A stretch of 64,000 nt of DNA from Angomonas deanei (lineage: Eukaryota; Euglenozoa; Kinetoplastea; Trypanosomatida; Trypanosomatidae), in assembly GCA_903995115.1 (NCBI GenBank), contig LR877145.1, positions 1,240,001 through 1,304,000 of the forward strand, in the 5' to 3' direction. Shown piece by piece: positions 1-8,634 of this stretch. The translations under genes were made by a program, and so were the position numbers. The notes beneath the pieces were generated by a model. That model saw only the letters and a program-made list of their open reading frames with translations. It was not told the DNA's origin and ran no database searches. Positions within the stretch are counted from its first letter, which is position 1; each line of letters starts with the position of its first letter.

Positions 1-452
1 TTCCCTTGCACCTGTAGTTGTACCTTCACCCGTTCCGACGGTGTGATGGCCAAAACGTAGATGGGCGCCGTCAATTCGGCCGCCAGTGCAATACGCCACA
101 GTGGCTGCGGCGTGCTGTAATCAAAGTCCGCTGGGGTGAGCCGATTTAACATGAATTGATTCACGCTAAACAAAATGGAGTTGAACACACCGTTCAGCAC
201 CAAAAGGGGCGTCACACCTCGGTAAAATCCATATATTCCTTCGTGTCGCCAGGTGGACTTGGCGCAGGCGGTGATGGAAGGGAACATCCCACTCTGCACG
301 CGTGCTTTTATTGTATCTAGGGGGTGCGTGGTAATCGCTTGCAGCATACCGCCTACCGTGCCACCAATGAACCGCCGCAGCACGCGTAGCTGGTCCTCGG
401 ACATGCCATGCTTTAGCGGAACATCCGTGTTCACGTGAGCCGTCGCACTCAT
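1..452 (-). CDS. Mitochondrial carrier (SLC25) family protein, 3' part cut off by the window edge
   Basis: Reading leftward from the ATG at 450-452, the frame stays open to base 1, giving about 150 residues. It contains the first carrier signature HPLDTIKARVQ in the first third, a glycine-rich helix before it, and the second-repeat signature TPSERVKVQLQ near the window edge. The family exchanges metabolites across the inner mitochondrial membrane using three repeats of about 100 residues; the third repeat lies outside this window. It is closely similar along its whole visible length to the next upstream gene at 709-1605, so the two are tandem duplicates. The substrate cannot be named; the motif pattern is loosely like the carnitine/basic amino-acid branch. 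Family call is firm, substrate is not. Confidence 0.85.
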   Translation of the reverse strand, partial: MSATAHVNTDVPLKHGMSEDQLRVLRRFIGGTVGGMLQAITTHPLDTIKARVQSGMFPSITACAKSTWRHEGIYGFYRGVTPLLVLNGVFNSILFSVNQFMLNRLTPADFDYSTPQPLWRIALAAELTAPIYVLAITPSERVKVQLQVQG

Positions 453-708
453 TTCTAAAAAAGAGAATTCGATATCAGAAAAACAAAATAAAGCTAAGAA
501 GAGAACAGAGAGACAAAAGTGTGTGACGTCTACACCGTGTTTAGAGCCCAACAAACACACACCCACACAAATCAAAACTCAATGACACCCCGACCACAAT
601 ATTTGTAAAACTACTTTCAAAATGGTGTTTTTCGGTATAACACCCATACGCAATGGATACATGTGTTCATCCAAAGGACATTAGTGGTGGTGCTCACTTG
701 ATGCTTGA
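453..708. other. Intergenic spacer between tandem carrier genes
   Basis: AT-rich spacer of 256 bases with no open frame of note. It should carry the poly(A) site of the 709-1605 gene and the splice acceptor of the 1-452 gene; a candidate AG acceptor is the complement of the CT at 455-456, immediately before the downstream start. Confidence 0.5.
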
Positions 709-1605
709 TTACCACCCGTTGCTCGTCATGAACCGGTTGGTTAGCTCAATACCCAACCAGACAGAGCTGTTCGCGGGGATCGATCGCAGAATGCACGCGC
801 TGTAACCCTTGTAGAACGCCTTTATCCCATGTTTTCTAAAGGTGTCCTTTGCCACCTGGATGGGGGAGACTTTCGTCTTGCTCGCCTGCACCTGCGTCTT
901 GACATAGTCGAACGGGTAATTACTGGTCCAGAAGCAAATACCAGCCACCGTGCCACCCGCTAACGGGATGGCTACCTCCCGAAAGGCACTATTGGAGGAG
1001 GCCAGTGGGGTCGCCAAGAGGGTATTGCGGGTCATTTGGTAACCTGAAAAGTAAAAAGGTAGTCCGACTAGTCGTGACATCAGAGTAGGGGTATACCCTT
1101 CTAGCAAACCCAGCACCCCTTTGGTCCGTAGAATATACTGGACACAGGCAATCGGTCCCTTGATCTCGGTCTCCGCACCTCCTTTACCTTGCACCTGCAA
1201 CTGCACCTTTACCCTCTCTGCTGGGGTGATCGCGAGCACATACAGTGGTGCGGTCAGCTGGGCGGCCGCCGCCACACGCCACAGCGGCTGCGGGGTCGAG
1301 TGATCAAAGTCGGCCGGTGTAATAAAGTTCATCATAAACTGATTTAAACTAAACAAAATGGAGTTGAAAATACCATTGAGCACTAGAAGAGGCGTGACAC
1401 CTCGGTAAAACCCATACAAGCCTTCGTGTTGCCAGGTGGACTTGGCGCAGGACGAGATGGAAGGGAAGACGCCGTTTTGTACACGCGACTTGATGGTGTC
1501 AAAAGGGTGGGCGGTAATGGCCTGCAGCACGCCGCCTACGGTACCGCCAATGAACCGCCGCAACACCCGCATCTGATCCTCAGATAGTCCATCCTTGGTG
1601 GTCAT
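709..1605 (-). CDS. Mitochondrial carrier (SLC25) family protein
   Basis: A 298-residue protein, the normal length for a mitochondrial carrier. All three repeats are visible, each with its PX[DE]XX[KR]-type signature: HPFDTIKSRVQ, TPAERVKVQLQ and YPFDYVKTQVQ. It should sit in the inner mitochondrial membrane with six transmembrane helices and exchange a small metabolite. I start it at the ATG at 1603-1605 because the open frame upstream is only T-rich leader sequence and carriers begin shortly before repeat one. It is a tandem copy of the partial gene at 1-452; the N-termini share the stretch after SEDQ almost residue for residue. Substrate unknown; the SLC25A20/29-like branch is a guess from the signature motifs. 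Confidence 0.92.
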   Translation of the reverse strand: MTTKDGLSEDQMRVLRRFIGGTVGGVLQAITAHPFDTIKSRVQNGVFPSISSCAKSTWQHEGLYGFYRGVTPLLVLNGIFNSILFSLNQFMMNFITPADFDHSTPQPLWRVAAAAQLTAPLYVLAITPAERVKVQLQVQGKGGAETEIKGPIACVQYILRTKGVLGLLEGYTPTLMSRLVGLPFYFSGYQMTRNTLLATPLASSNSAFREVAIPLAGGTVAGICFWTSNYPFDYVKTQVQASKTKVSPIQVAKDTFRKHGIKAFYKGYSACILRSIPANSSVWLGIELTNRFMTSNGW

Positions 1606-1810
1606 GATACGGAGCAAACTAAACAACAAGAGAGAAAGGGGAATCGTATAGGTACTCAATCGATATCGATAGTGGAAGACCAACACAACACACCGACCTA
1701 CAACAGTATAGGATTGATTTATTGGTGAACTTATTTTACAATTTACATGTAGTTGGGGTTTTATCCTGTACAGGAAAAAAAAAAAAAAAAAGTACATTAT
1801 ACATGAACTC

Positions 1811-4800
1811 TTACAATTCAGACACGAATTTCTTTCGTTGGAACATGACGGAGGAGTTTAACATTTTCCTTCCCAGCGCCTCCATGCACGTCTCATTGAA
1901 GGTGATGACTTCTCGCTCTCCCATCAGGATGTGAATATTCTCCTTGCTAAATGGGTCGTAGCTGCCAATCGGGGCGTTCACCTTGGTGTGGAAAATGGTG
2001 TAGACCCCGTCGGCGGTCAACTGTCCCTCATTCTCTCCAGCGGCGAAGGTGTAAAACGCCTTTTGCACCCCGCGGATCGGCTGCACGTCGGCGCACAGAA
2101 ACCACAAGAGGTCGGACGGGTTGAGGGTATTGGTGCGGGGGTCGGCGAAGGTCTCCCACAAGGCGCGCGTGTACACTTCCAGTCGCTCGTCTGACATACC
2201 ACTGTCAAAGAAGAAGGGAATGTCGAAAAAGGTTACCTCCTCCAAGTCCTCCCAGCCTAGGTTCTCTCTCGCCTCGATGAGCTGCTGTACCGTCACTTCC
2301 GGAATGTAGTAGGACTCCTTGGCGGCGGCGCTTGACACCGGCGGGGGGACGCAGAAGAAGAGCAGATGCACAATGTACTCGCGCCAGTCCACCACGCCGC
2401 TGCCACAGGTGTCGAAGAGATGGAAGACCCGCTCGACGGATAACAGTTTCTGGCCGGGCAAGGCCGCGGCACGGTAGTCGTCCTCCCGCGTCAGGAGTGT
2501 AAAGTCTGCTAGTGAAATGGCGTAGTCTGGGGCGGCGTTGCGGAAGGATTGGATCAGCTGTTTGAGTCTCGCCGCGTCCATTGTGGCGTGCACCTTCTGC
2601 GACAGGGACTTGGCATCCTCGTAGAGCGGTACATCCGTGATGAAACTAGGGTCGCGTGGTTTGCTCGGTGCGCGCGCCGTGTCTTTCTCCCCATTGTCCA
2701 GAATAGAGAAGGTGCCAAAGCCAAGGTGCATGCCGGGTGTCTTCTGTTCCTCTTCGATGCAGTTGCGTATCGTGTAGACCGCGGTGTTAATGCACGCCGC
2801 GTCCACCTTGAACACCTTCTGGATCTCCTTCTGACAACTCACCTTGACGGCGCTAACGTACTCCTGTCCTTGCTGGAGCAACTTGGACACAAATCCCTGC
2901 AACTTCTCGATCCGTGCCTTTGTGACCGCTAGTTCCTCCTCCACCGGTTTTAGCGCCTTGGTGGCAATGAGGGAGAGGCGCTGCATCGACGGGGTGACGA
3001 CCCCTCGCTTCACGGCCTTGTTGTTATTGACATCGGTGGTCATCTTGAGACGATCGACGGTGCTCTGAAGCGAACTCAGCACCTTTGTCATCACGTCGGC
3101 AAAGACATCCTCCACGATCTTTTCAGGCGACTCATCCGACTTGGCATGCCCTTTTCGGCTCTGGGACTTCTTTTCTTTACTTCGGGTACTAGAGGCATCC
3201 GGAATGTGTCCTTCGGTGCGGGCAGAGCTCAACTTGAGCAGACTGATATCCGACACATCCACCTTGTCCACTGCGATGGGTTCGCCCACCACGCTACTAA
3301 AGTAGATGAGAATCAAGTTGACCATCATGGAAAAGCGCTCCACCTCTGCCAGGGAGAGGGAGATGCCAATGTTGCACACGTTGGTCTCCCAATCGTCGAG
3401 AAAGACGTCCTTGCGGGTAACCCGCCCGAGGACGGCATTGCACTGTGCCTTTTTCTGCGAGTTGCAGTGAAAGAGGGCGTCGGTGAGGACATCGACGTAG
3501 TAGTGCAGCTCCTCTTTGCACGCGACGTTGCTTCGGTAGTTGGACGGCACGCCGTTAAACTCCTTCACGAAAGAGTTGAGCACATTTTGCTTGTCGTCCG
3601 GTTGGTGCCAAAAGCTGTCCATGTGACCGTGGACGAAGGTGGTGTACCGGAGGAGGGATTCCGCGAGCTGACCCCAACGGTTCCACCCCCACTGATACTG
3701 CTCCTTATAGGGCTCAACGAAAGACTGCAGGGGTTCGAGAATGACGTCTGGCATATCCTCCGGGACAGGAAAGGTGTCGCCCGTCTCTTCGTTGACCTCC
3801 AACTCGGCAGGTACGGGGACACCCTTCTCGGTGTAGATGGCGACCAAGCGCTGCCGCTCCGCCTCCCGTGCCTCGATCTGTTCTTTCCGTTGTTGTTTCA
3901 GCGACTCAATGCGCGCTTCAGAGGCCTTGACGGTATCGAAGAGTTTCTTTCCCACTTCAAACAGGCTAATCGCCGATTTCACCACCTCGCTGACATCCTC
4001 AACGATGAGCTCCATCGATCGTCCCCCGTCAATCTCGTGTACGACGTCCATCGCCTCCTTGTGGGAGCGCAAGAACTGGTGTAGCGTACGCCACTGCTGT
4101 TCCTGGTTGAATACGACGTCGTGCAGCTGGGCGGTGTTTGCCTTGGTGCGGTCCAGGTTGACAAGAAAAGGCAGTCTCTCTTCCGGTGGCGGGGCATAGA
4201 GCATGTGATACTCCTCCCCCGTCTCACTATCCACGCGAAGACCAGCGAACCGTTTAAATATTTCGATCGGGTCACAGTTAATGTGCAGCACCGCGGAAAA
4301 GAGGACACCATATGGTTCTAATTGTTTTGCGGAGGTCTTGATGAATTCTTCCTCTCTGGCCACCTCCGCGTCGATATCCGCCACATCCGGGAGTACGGGA
4401 GGGGGCAGTTGACTAAGGTCCACTCCTTTCCGCGGCTGCTTCGTCTTCGTCTCCTTCTTGGCGGGCTCACCGAAGCGGACGTGCTCCACGGTCCACACCG
4501 CCTTGTACTCCTCCTCACTGAGGGTGGTCCCTCCCTTCAGCCACGCCTGTTCCACCGCCTGGTAGGGGTGCACCACCTGTGGGAGAAGAGTCTGCTCCAC
4601 AATCTTGTACTCCTCCGGGGTGTCAATGACGCCGTCTACTAGAATGCCACTACAGTCCTCGCCCACATCTCCTAGACGAAGGCGGAACATTTCACCGATC
4701 AGATCGACCCCGACGGAGCCGCCGGCATAGAGCACCTCTTTCGTGCGTCGGCCAATCTCTTCCCACGTACTCGTCTCCTCCTCCGGTTTGGCTTCACCCT

Positions 4801-5710
4801 CAGGGGAGGACGCAGCGGGGGAGTTCCGCCTCGTCGGCGGTGCGGCGTCGGCTGCCGCGAGCGCCTCCTGCACGAGATCGTAGTCGGTGAAGCAGCGGAA
4901 GTTGTACCGCTCCGTCAGTTCTTTCGTCAGGAGGGACTTGCCGCTGTACTTGGGGCCGTTCACCACAATGATGGGAAACTGACACGCCTCGAAAAAGACC
5001 GGTTTCTTCTGACGGTTGTCGCACATGTGGTACAGCTTGTCAATCAACGACGTCACCTCGGCACTGGTGGCCTCAAAAGGGTATTCACTAAAGACGGTTT
5101 CAAAAGCATCGTCCGCGGAGAAACCTGTTTTTTCAAGATACTGTTTCTGGGTCTCTCCCTTGATCAGAAAGTAAGCCAGAATGTTGTGCTCCTTCAAACT
5201 GATCTGGTAGTCATCCAGCACCGTCACGCACGCGTCTGTCGCCCCTAACACCTCTTCGATCGCCGAGGAGATGAGGTCCTCCTTCAGCTGGCGGGAGAAG
5301 GCCGTGAACATGTCGCTGGCGTTCACCCACCGCTTCTGATCGCTCTCCAGCACGTTGCGCTCCTCCGTTTTTTCCCTATCCATGACAGACTCCAAAAAGG
5401 CCTTCTTTTGGTCCACTTTCCGGATTTGTGCCTTTTCGAACAATAACTTTTGCTCAATCGAGTGATCGCACAGCACGTCCCACCACTTGGCCGTTTTGCG
5501 AATTGCGGCAAACACGCTTTCCTCTGCAAAGGTGGTCATTTGTGTGTGCTCCCTACAATCCAACTGTAATTTCTCGCTGAGTTGTCTCTGACGGTCGGCC
5601 TGAATCGAGGCCATGAACTCACTACGTAATTTTTGACGGACACTCTGGAAGTGCTCCCGTATCGCGCGGGCCTCCTTCAGGGAGGCTACATACGCCTTGG
5701 TATCTTCCAT
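1811..5710 (-). CDS. SPEF2/CPC1-like central-pair flagellar protein with adenylate-kinase-like and EF-hand regions
   Basis: A 1,299-residue protein. Residues 1-240 are charged and helical. A P-loop GPKYSGKS lies at about 252-259 and starts an adenylate-kinase-like region running to about 560. A long coiled-coil middle follows, and an EF-hand-like loop (DTCGSGVVDWRE) sits near residue 1,090. This order matches SPEF2/Chlamydomonas CPC1, a central-pair projection protein of motile axonemes thought to support local nucleotide metabolism. The N-terminal CH-like domain typical of SPEF2 is absent. The start looks real: an in-frame stop lies just upstream and its AG (complement of 5720-5721) follows a T tract, nine bases before ATG. 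Exact orthology is inferred, not proven; another axonemal adenylate-kinase protein is possible. Confidence 0.7.
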   Translation of the reverse strand: MEDTKAYVASLKEARAIREHFQSVRQKLRSEFMASIQADRQRQLSEKLQLDCREHTQMTTFAEESVFAAIRKTAKWWDVLCDHSIEQKLLFEKAQIRKVDQKKAFLESVMDREKTEERNVLESDQKRWVNASDMFTAFSRQLKEDLISSAIEEVLGATDACVTVLDDYQISLKEHNILAYFLIKGETQKQYLEKTGFSADDAFETVFSEYPFEATSAEVTSLIDKLYHMCDNRQKKPVFFEACQFPIIVVNGPKYSGKSLLTKELTERYNFRCFTDYDLVQEALAAADAAPPTRRNSPAASSPEGEAKPEEETSTWEEIGRRTKEVLYAGGSVGVDLIGEMFRLRLGDVGEDCSGILVDGVIDTPEEYKIVEQTLLPQVVHPYQAVEQAWLKGGTTLSEEEYKAVWTVEHVRFGEPAKKETKTKQPRKGVDLSQLPPPVLPDVADIDAEVAREEEFIKTSAKQLEPYGVLFSAVLHINCDPIEIFKRFAGLRVDSETGEEYHMLYAPPPEERLPFLVNLDRTKANTAQLHDVVFNQEQQWRTLHQFLRSHKEAMDVVHEIDGGRSMELIVEDVSEVVKSAISLFEVGKKLFDTVKASEARIESLKQQRKEQIEAREAERQRLVAIYTEKGVPVPAELEVNEETGDTFPVPEDMPDVILEPLQSFVEPYKEQYQWGWNRWGQLAESLLRYTTFVHGHMDSFWHQPDDKQNVLNSFVKEFNGVPSNYRSNVACKEELHYYVDVLTDALFHCNSQKKAQCNAVLGRVTRKDVFLDDWETNVCNIGISLSLAEVERFSMMVNLILIYFSSVVGEPIAVDKVDVSDISLLKLSSARTEGHIPDASSTRSKEKKSQSRKGHAKSDESPEKIVEDVFADVMTKVLSSLQSTVDRLKMTTDVNNNKAVKRGVVTPSMQRLSLIATKALKPVEEELAVTKARIEKLQGFVSKLLQQGQEYVSAVKVSCQKEIQKVFKVDAACINTAVYTIRNCIEEEQKTPGMHLGFGTFSILDNGEKDTARAPSKPRDPSFITDVPLYEDAKSLSQKVHATMDAARLKQLIQSFRNAAPDYAISLADFTLLTREDDYRAAALPGQKLLSVERVFHLFDTCGSGVVDWREYIVHLLFFCVPPPVSSAAAKESYYIPEVTVQQLIEARENLGWEDLEEVTFFDIPFFFDSGMSDERLEVYTRALWETFADPRTNTLNPSDLLWFLCADVQPIRGVQKAFYTFAAGENEGQLTADGVYTIFHTKVNAPIGSYDPFSKENIHILMGEREVITFNETCMEALGRKMLNSSVMFQRKKFVSEL

Positions 5711-5745
5711 CGGAATATTCTAAAAATGTGTAAAACGTAACTTTG
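5711..5745 (-). promoter_or_regulatory. Candidate spliced-leader acceptor for the CPC1-like gene
   Basis: On the minus strand a short T tract ends in TTTTTAG, with the AG complementary to 5720-5721, nine bases before the start codon. Established knowledge: kinetoplastid pre-mRNAs receive the spliced leader at the first AG after a pyrimidine tract. The use of this AG is inferred. Confidence 0.45.
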
Positions 5746-5892
5746 ATTCTACCAGGGGAGGGGGAACATAGGTGTCCAGCACGGGAATTTGGGAGACCGA
5801 ATTGGTGACCGTGGCCAACATAGATGTCGTGTAATTTTATTTTGAACATTGTGTAGCAGAACCAATGAAAAACAAAAAAAAGAGTAGCAGTA

Positions 5893-6288
5893 TCATATGT
5901 AGAACACCAAATCGAAACGTACACGATACGTGTAGTTCCAACCGAGCAGTGAGGACAAAAAAACGGAGCAGCAGTACAGTACAACACAACACAAAAAAAT
6001 GAATAGCATTCTGAGTAAAACAATGCGACGTGGTCTCTTCTGGAAGGATTCACTTTTTCCGCTTGGTGTGTCAAAGCCAATAGAATCCGCCTTCTTCACC
6101 AGCGCCCCCGTCTGGTCCTCCTCACAGCAGAGAGACGAACTCTCGTGTCGTACTTGCTTGTACGCCTTGGTGAGGGAGTCCAGTCGCGCGTAGAGTACCT
6201 CTCTCTCCTGCAGCAGGTCTCTGCAGAGGTCTCGTATGTTTTGTGGCGGCGCCACAGACGGGCCCTTCTCTGAACTATGAATGGACAT
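5893..6288 (-). CDS. Small tail-anchored membrane protein of unknown function
   Basis: About 131 residues from the ATG at 6286-6288. The first half is polar with a short helical, possibly coiled segment (residues about 17-45). A basic stretch (KRPRR) then precedes one strongly hydrophobic segment rich in Leu, Phe, Cys and Val, ending close to the C-terminus. That layout fits a tail-anchored or single-pass protein. On the minus strand the pyrimidine-rich CCCTCCTCTCTAAAG stands just before the start, consistent with trans-splicing. I recognise no family. It could be a SNARE-like or axoneme-unrelated membrane adaptor, but nothing decides this. Confidence 0.5.
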   Translation of the reverse strand: MSIHSSEKGPSVAPPQNIRDLCRDLLQEREVLYARLDSLTKAYKQVRHESSSLCCEEDQTGALVKKADSIGFDTPSGKSESFQKRPRRIVLLRMLFIFLCCVVLYCCSVFLSSLLGWNYTYRVRFDLVFYI

Positions 6289-6434
6289 GGACAACTTTAG
6301 AGAGGAGGGAGCTTAAATGTTTTACGAAGCAGCATACTGGAATAACGAAACCGTTTTCAGTTCCGTGGCACAACTACCTAAAAAAAAAAAAGGAAACAAT
6401 TAAGTATTAAGGAATGTACAATTGTGTGTCTGTG

Positions 6435-7241
6435 TTATAAGTTTCGACTCCAAGGCTTCGCCCCCTTCGGGGCGGGTTTGGTCGTGTTGATCCTCGTCAG
6501 CACACTATTATACTCGCTGTAGGACTTGAAGAAGTTCAAGATGGGGTGCCGCACCTGACCCCACTTTAGCCGACCTTCCTTCCATAGTTTGAGGTCCACG
6601 AACAGTCGCTTGCAGGAGGGGTGGAAAATGAAGGCGAAGGCCAGCGGGGTGAGGTAGCGACAGCTGTCGGACACGAACGCCCAGGCCCAGTTCTCCCCCG
6701 TGAAGATCGCCTCTGCCTTCATAATCTTCTGCTCCGTGACAAAGTAGGAGGTGCGCTTGTGGGTGGGGTCGTCGACAAACTGATTACGCAGGGTGCCCGC
6801 CACCTCCAGGGCGTGTTCAATCTCCGCCACGTTGTCCACCTGGGACTCCACAATCTTCTTTTGAGACTCCACATAGACCCGCTTCTGTACGCCGTAGACG
6901 ACACGGTCGGAGTAGCGGTTGCGGTGATAGCTCTTAGGGGGGACGATGGTCTTTAAACAGCGGTAGTAGCCGTAGAGGTGGACGAGGGCGATGGGGTAGC
7001 AAAGAAAGGGGCACACCATGCAGTAGAGAAAGGCACGAATAGGGGGGACCACCATCGCAAAGTCAATGTGTCCTAGACGATCTTTGGTGTGACTGTACGT
7101 GTTCAGCGGCTCTCGCCAGAGGTCGGTGAGGAGCAGACCGGACAGCGTGGCAGCGGGGCGCTCGCTTTCCTGTGGCTTGGGTGGTACCGGTGCCTGGATC
7201 TGCTTGTCAATATTGGGGTTCCAACTGCCTCGGAAGCTCAT
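6435..7241 (-). CDS. Conserved-looking membrane protein of unknown function, possibly mitochondrial
   Basis: A 268-residue protein with an ATG at 7239-7241. A proline-rich N-terminus is followed by one clear hydrophobic hairpin-like segment at about residues 64-95, a basic, helical middle, and a second weaker hydrophobic patch with aromatic residues at about 190-210. The C-terminus is basic. I do not recognise the family. Codon composition matches the neighbours and the frame is uninterrupted, so it is a real gene. The next gene upstream encodes an OSCP-like ATP-synthase subunit, which makes a mitochondrial role possible but no more. Confidence 0.6.
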   Translation of the reverse strand: MSFRGSWNPNIDKQIQAPVPPKPQESERPAATLSGLLLTDLWREPLNTYSHTKDRLGHIDFAMVVPPIRAFLYCMVCPFLCYPIALVHLYGYYRCLKTIVPPKSYHRNRYSDRVVYGVQKRVYVESQKKIVESQVDNVAEIEHALEVAGTLRNQFVDDPTHKRTSYFVTEQKIMKAEAIFTGENWAWAFVSDSCRYLTPLAFAFIFHPSCKRLFVDLKLWKEGRLKWGQVRHPILNFFKSYSEYNSVLTRINTTKPAPKGAKPWSRNL

Positions 7242-7541
7242 TTGGGATTGGAGGGGCTAACGTACTAATTTGCGATTGCTGAAAAAGAAGTAGGAGAGAG
7301 GCAAGTAGGGATTTTTTTTTTTTTTTTTTGAGGCCAAAACGGAAAGTGTATCACCAGTAGAACAATAAGTGAGATTGTGTATTTTTATTTCTTTTTATTT
7401 TATTTTTTACTAAATACCCGTGTGAGTTGATTTTTTTTTTATATATCCTACGTTATAACACTACTTTTTTTAACAGAGAAACTTCATTAAGAAAGAAAAA
7501 AAAAAAGAAGGTGGTACTAAACAGGGACACTATATCCGAGT
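7242..7541. other. Intergenic spacer, T-rich on the plus strand
   Basis: Three hundred bases of very AT-rich sequence with a T run at about 7312-7330 and an A run near 7495-7507. No gene seen. Expected to hold the poly(A) site of the OSCP-like gene and the acceptor of the 6435-7241 gene. Confidence 0.5.
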
Positions 7542-8327
7542 TTACACGCCAGTCTTGGCCTCCTCGGCGTCGTAGAGGGCAAGGGAGTCGAGGTACTTGC
7601 GAAGCACTTCGGTCTGAATATTGTCCTCAAAGACGGTCTTCTTCAGGTTGACGGCGGGGAGCGTGGTGAAGTCGGTCTCGGCGGTGGCGCCGGTGGCGGT
7701 GGCGGAAGCCGCCCCACGAGCCTTGTTGATGAACACACCCTGCACGTCAAGGGAGAAGCCATCGACGATGGTGCGGTCTACGAGAATCTTATAGTTGGGG
7801 GTCAGGCCAGCAAACTCCTTGTTCGCCTTCACGGCCTCCTCGGCGGCCTTCTTGGCAGCATCCACGACCGTCTTGTCGCCGGCCTTACCAGGGGCGACGT
7901 AGATCTTCACGGAGACGCGCTTGGTCTGGGCATTGACGTAGGCCTCATACACCTCCGCGACGTCGGGGAGGAGATCTAACATGCCGTTGCTCTGCATCCA
8001 CTGGAGGGTGAAGACGGTGGGGGCGGAGAGTCCCTTGAACTCCTTCAGCTCCTCCACGCGGCAGGTACGCTCCCAGAAGACAGGGAGGTTGGGGACCGCC
8101 GCGGCGATGGTGTTAAAGTCCTTCAGAATCGCATCAAAGTTCTTCTTGGGCTCCGCGGCCTTGTAGAGAAACTTGGCGAAGAGCACAGAGTCGCTGGGGA
8201 CAATGTTGGTGGGGAAGGCCTCCTTGTCGAAGTTGCTATCGTAAAGCTTAGCGAGGTCGGCCGGAGGGGTGTAGCAGCGCACGGCGGTGGCGGACGCAAG
8301 AGCCTTAACGGAGATACGGCGGAACAT
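7542..8327 (-). CDS. ATP synthase OSCP (delta) subunit-like protein, mitochondrial
   Basis: A 261-residue protein with a mitochondrial-type N-terminus (MFRRISVKALASATAV). The helical N-terminal half, a central segment with the pattern of a helix followed by a basic VSVKIYV strand, and a later stretch ILVDRTIVDGFSLDV resemble the delta/OSCP family signature, in which a VDP-type strand and a glycine precede the last strand. OSCP joins the peripheral stalk to the F1 head of ATP synthase. Length agrees with kinetoplastid OSCP proteins of roughly 255 residues. An alanine/threonine-rich insert (about 205-220) is unusual. A pyrimidine tract ending CCCCCTTTAG lies upstream on the minus strand. Identification is by pattern; a divergent peripheral-stalk protein is the alternative. 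Confidence 0.65.
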   Translation of the reverse strand: MFRRISVKALASATAVRCYTPPADLAKLYDSNFDKEAFPTNIVPSDSVLFAKFLYKAAEPKKNFDAILKDFNTIAAAVPNLPVFWERTCRVEELKEFKGLSAPTVFTLQWMQSNGMLDLLPDVAEVYEAYVNAQTKRVSVKIYVAPGKAGDKTVVDAAKKAAEEAVKANKEFAGLTPNYKILVDRTIVDGFSLDVQGVFINKARGAASATATGATAETDFTTLPAVNLKKTVFEDNIQTEVLRKYLDSLALYDAEEAKTGV

Positions 8328-8634
8328 GTTTGAAACAAGTATGTAAACAAAACACTAAAGGGGGACAAACAAAAAAGAACTTTCTTTTCTGCAGAAAGGG
8401 GGAGGGAAAGTGTGTATTCTACACAATGAAGAGTAAAAAGAAACAGACGATCATTGCTGCACACACAGCGAACAATATTTATAAGACGTTGTATTGGTGT
8501 TTTACATACATCACATTTCAGTACAACATAAAAAAAGAAAGTGGCTGTTTTACTGGTATTCTAATACTAAATCACACATGGAACAATATGTAACGTCGAT
8601 AATATATAAAAAAAAGTGAAAACAGATGGGTCAC
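8328..8634. other. Intergenic spacer
   Basis: About 307 bases, AT-rich, with no supported gene. It should contain the poly(A) site of the beta-adaptin gene and the trans-splicing signals of the OSCP-like gene. Confidence 0.45.

Noticed and set aside
3146-4084. 312-codon plus-strand frame inside the CPC1-like gene
   Set aside because: Antisense of an intact 1,299-residue gene with recognisable domains; no domain in the antisense product.
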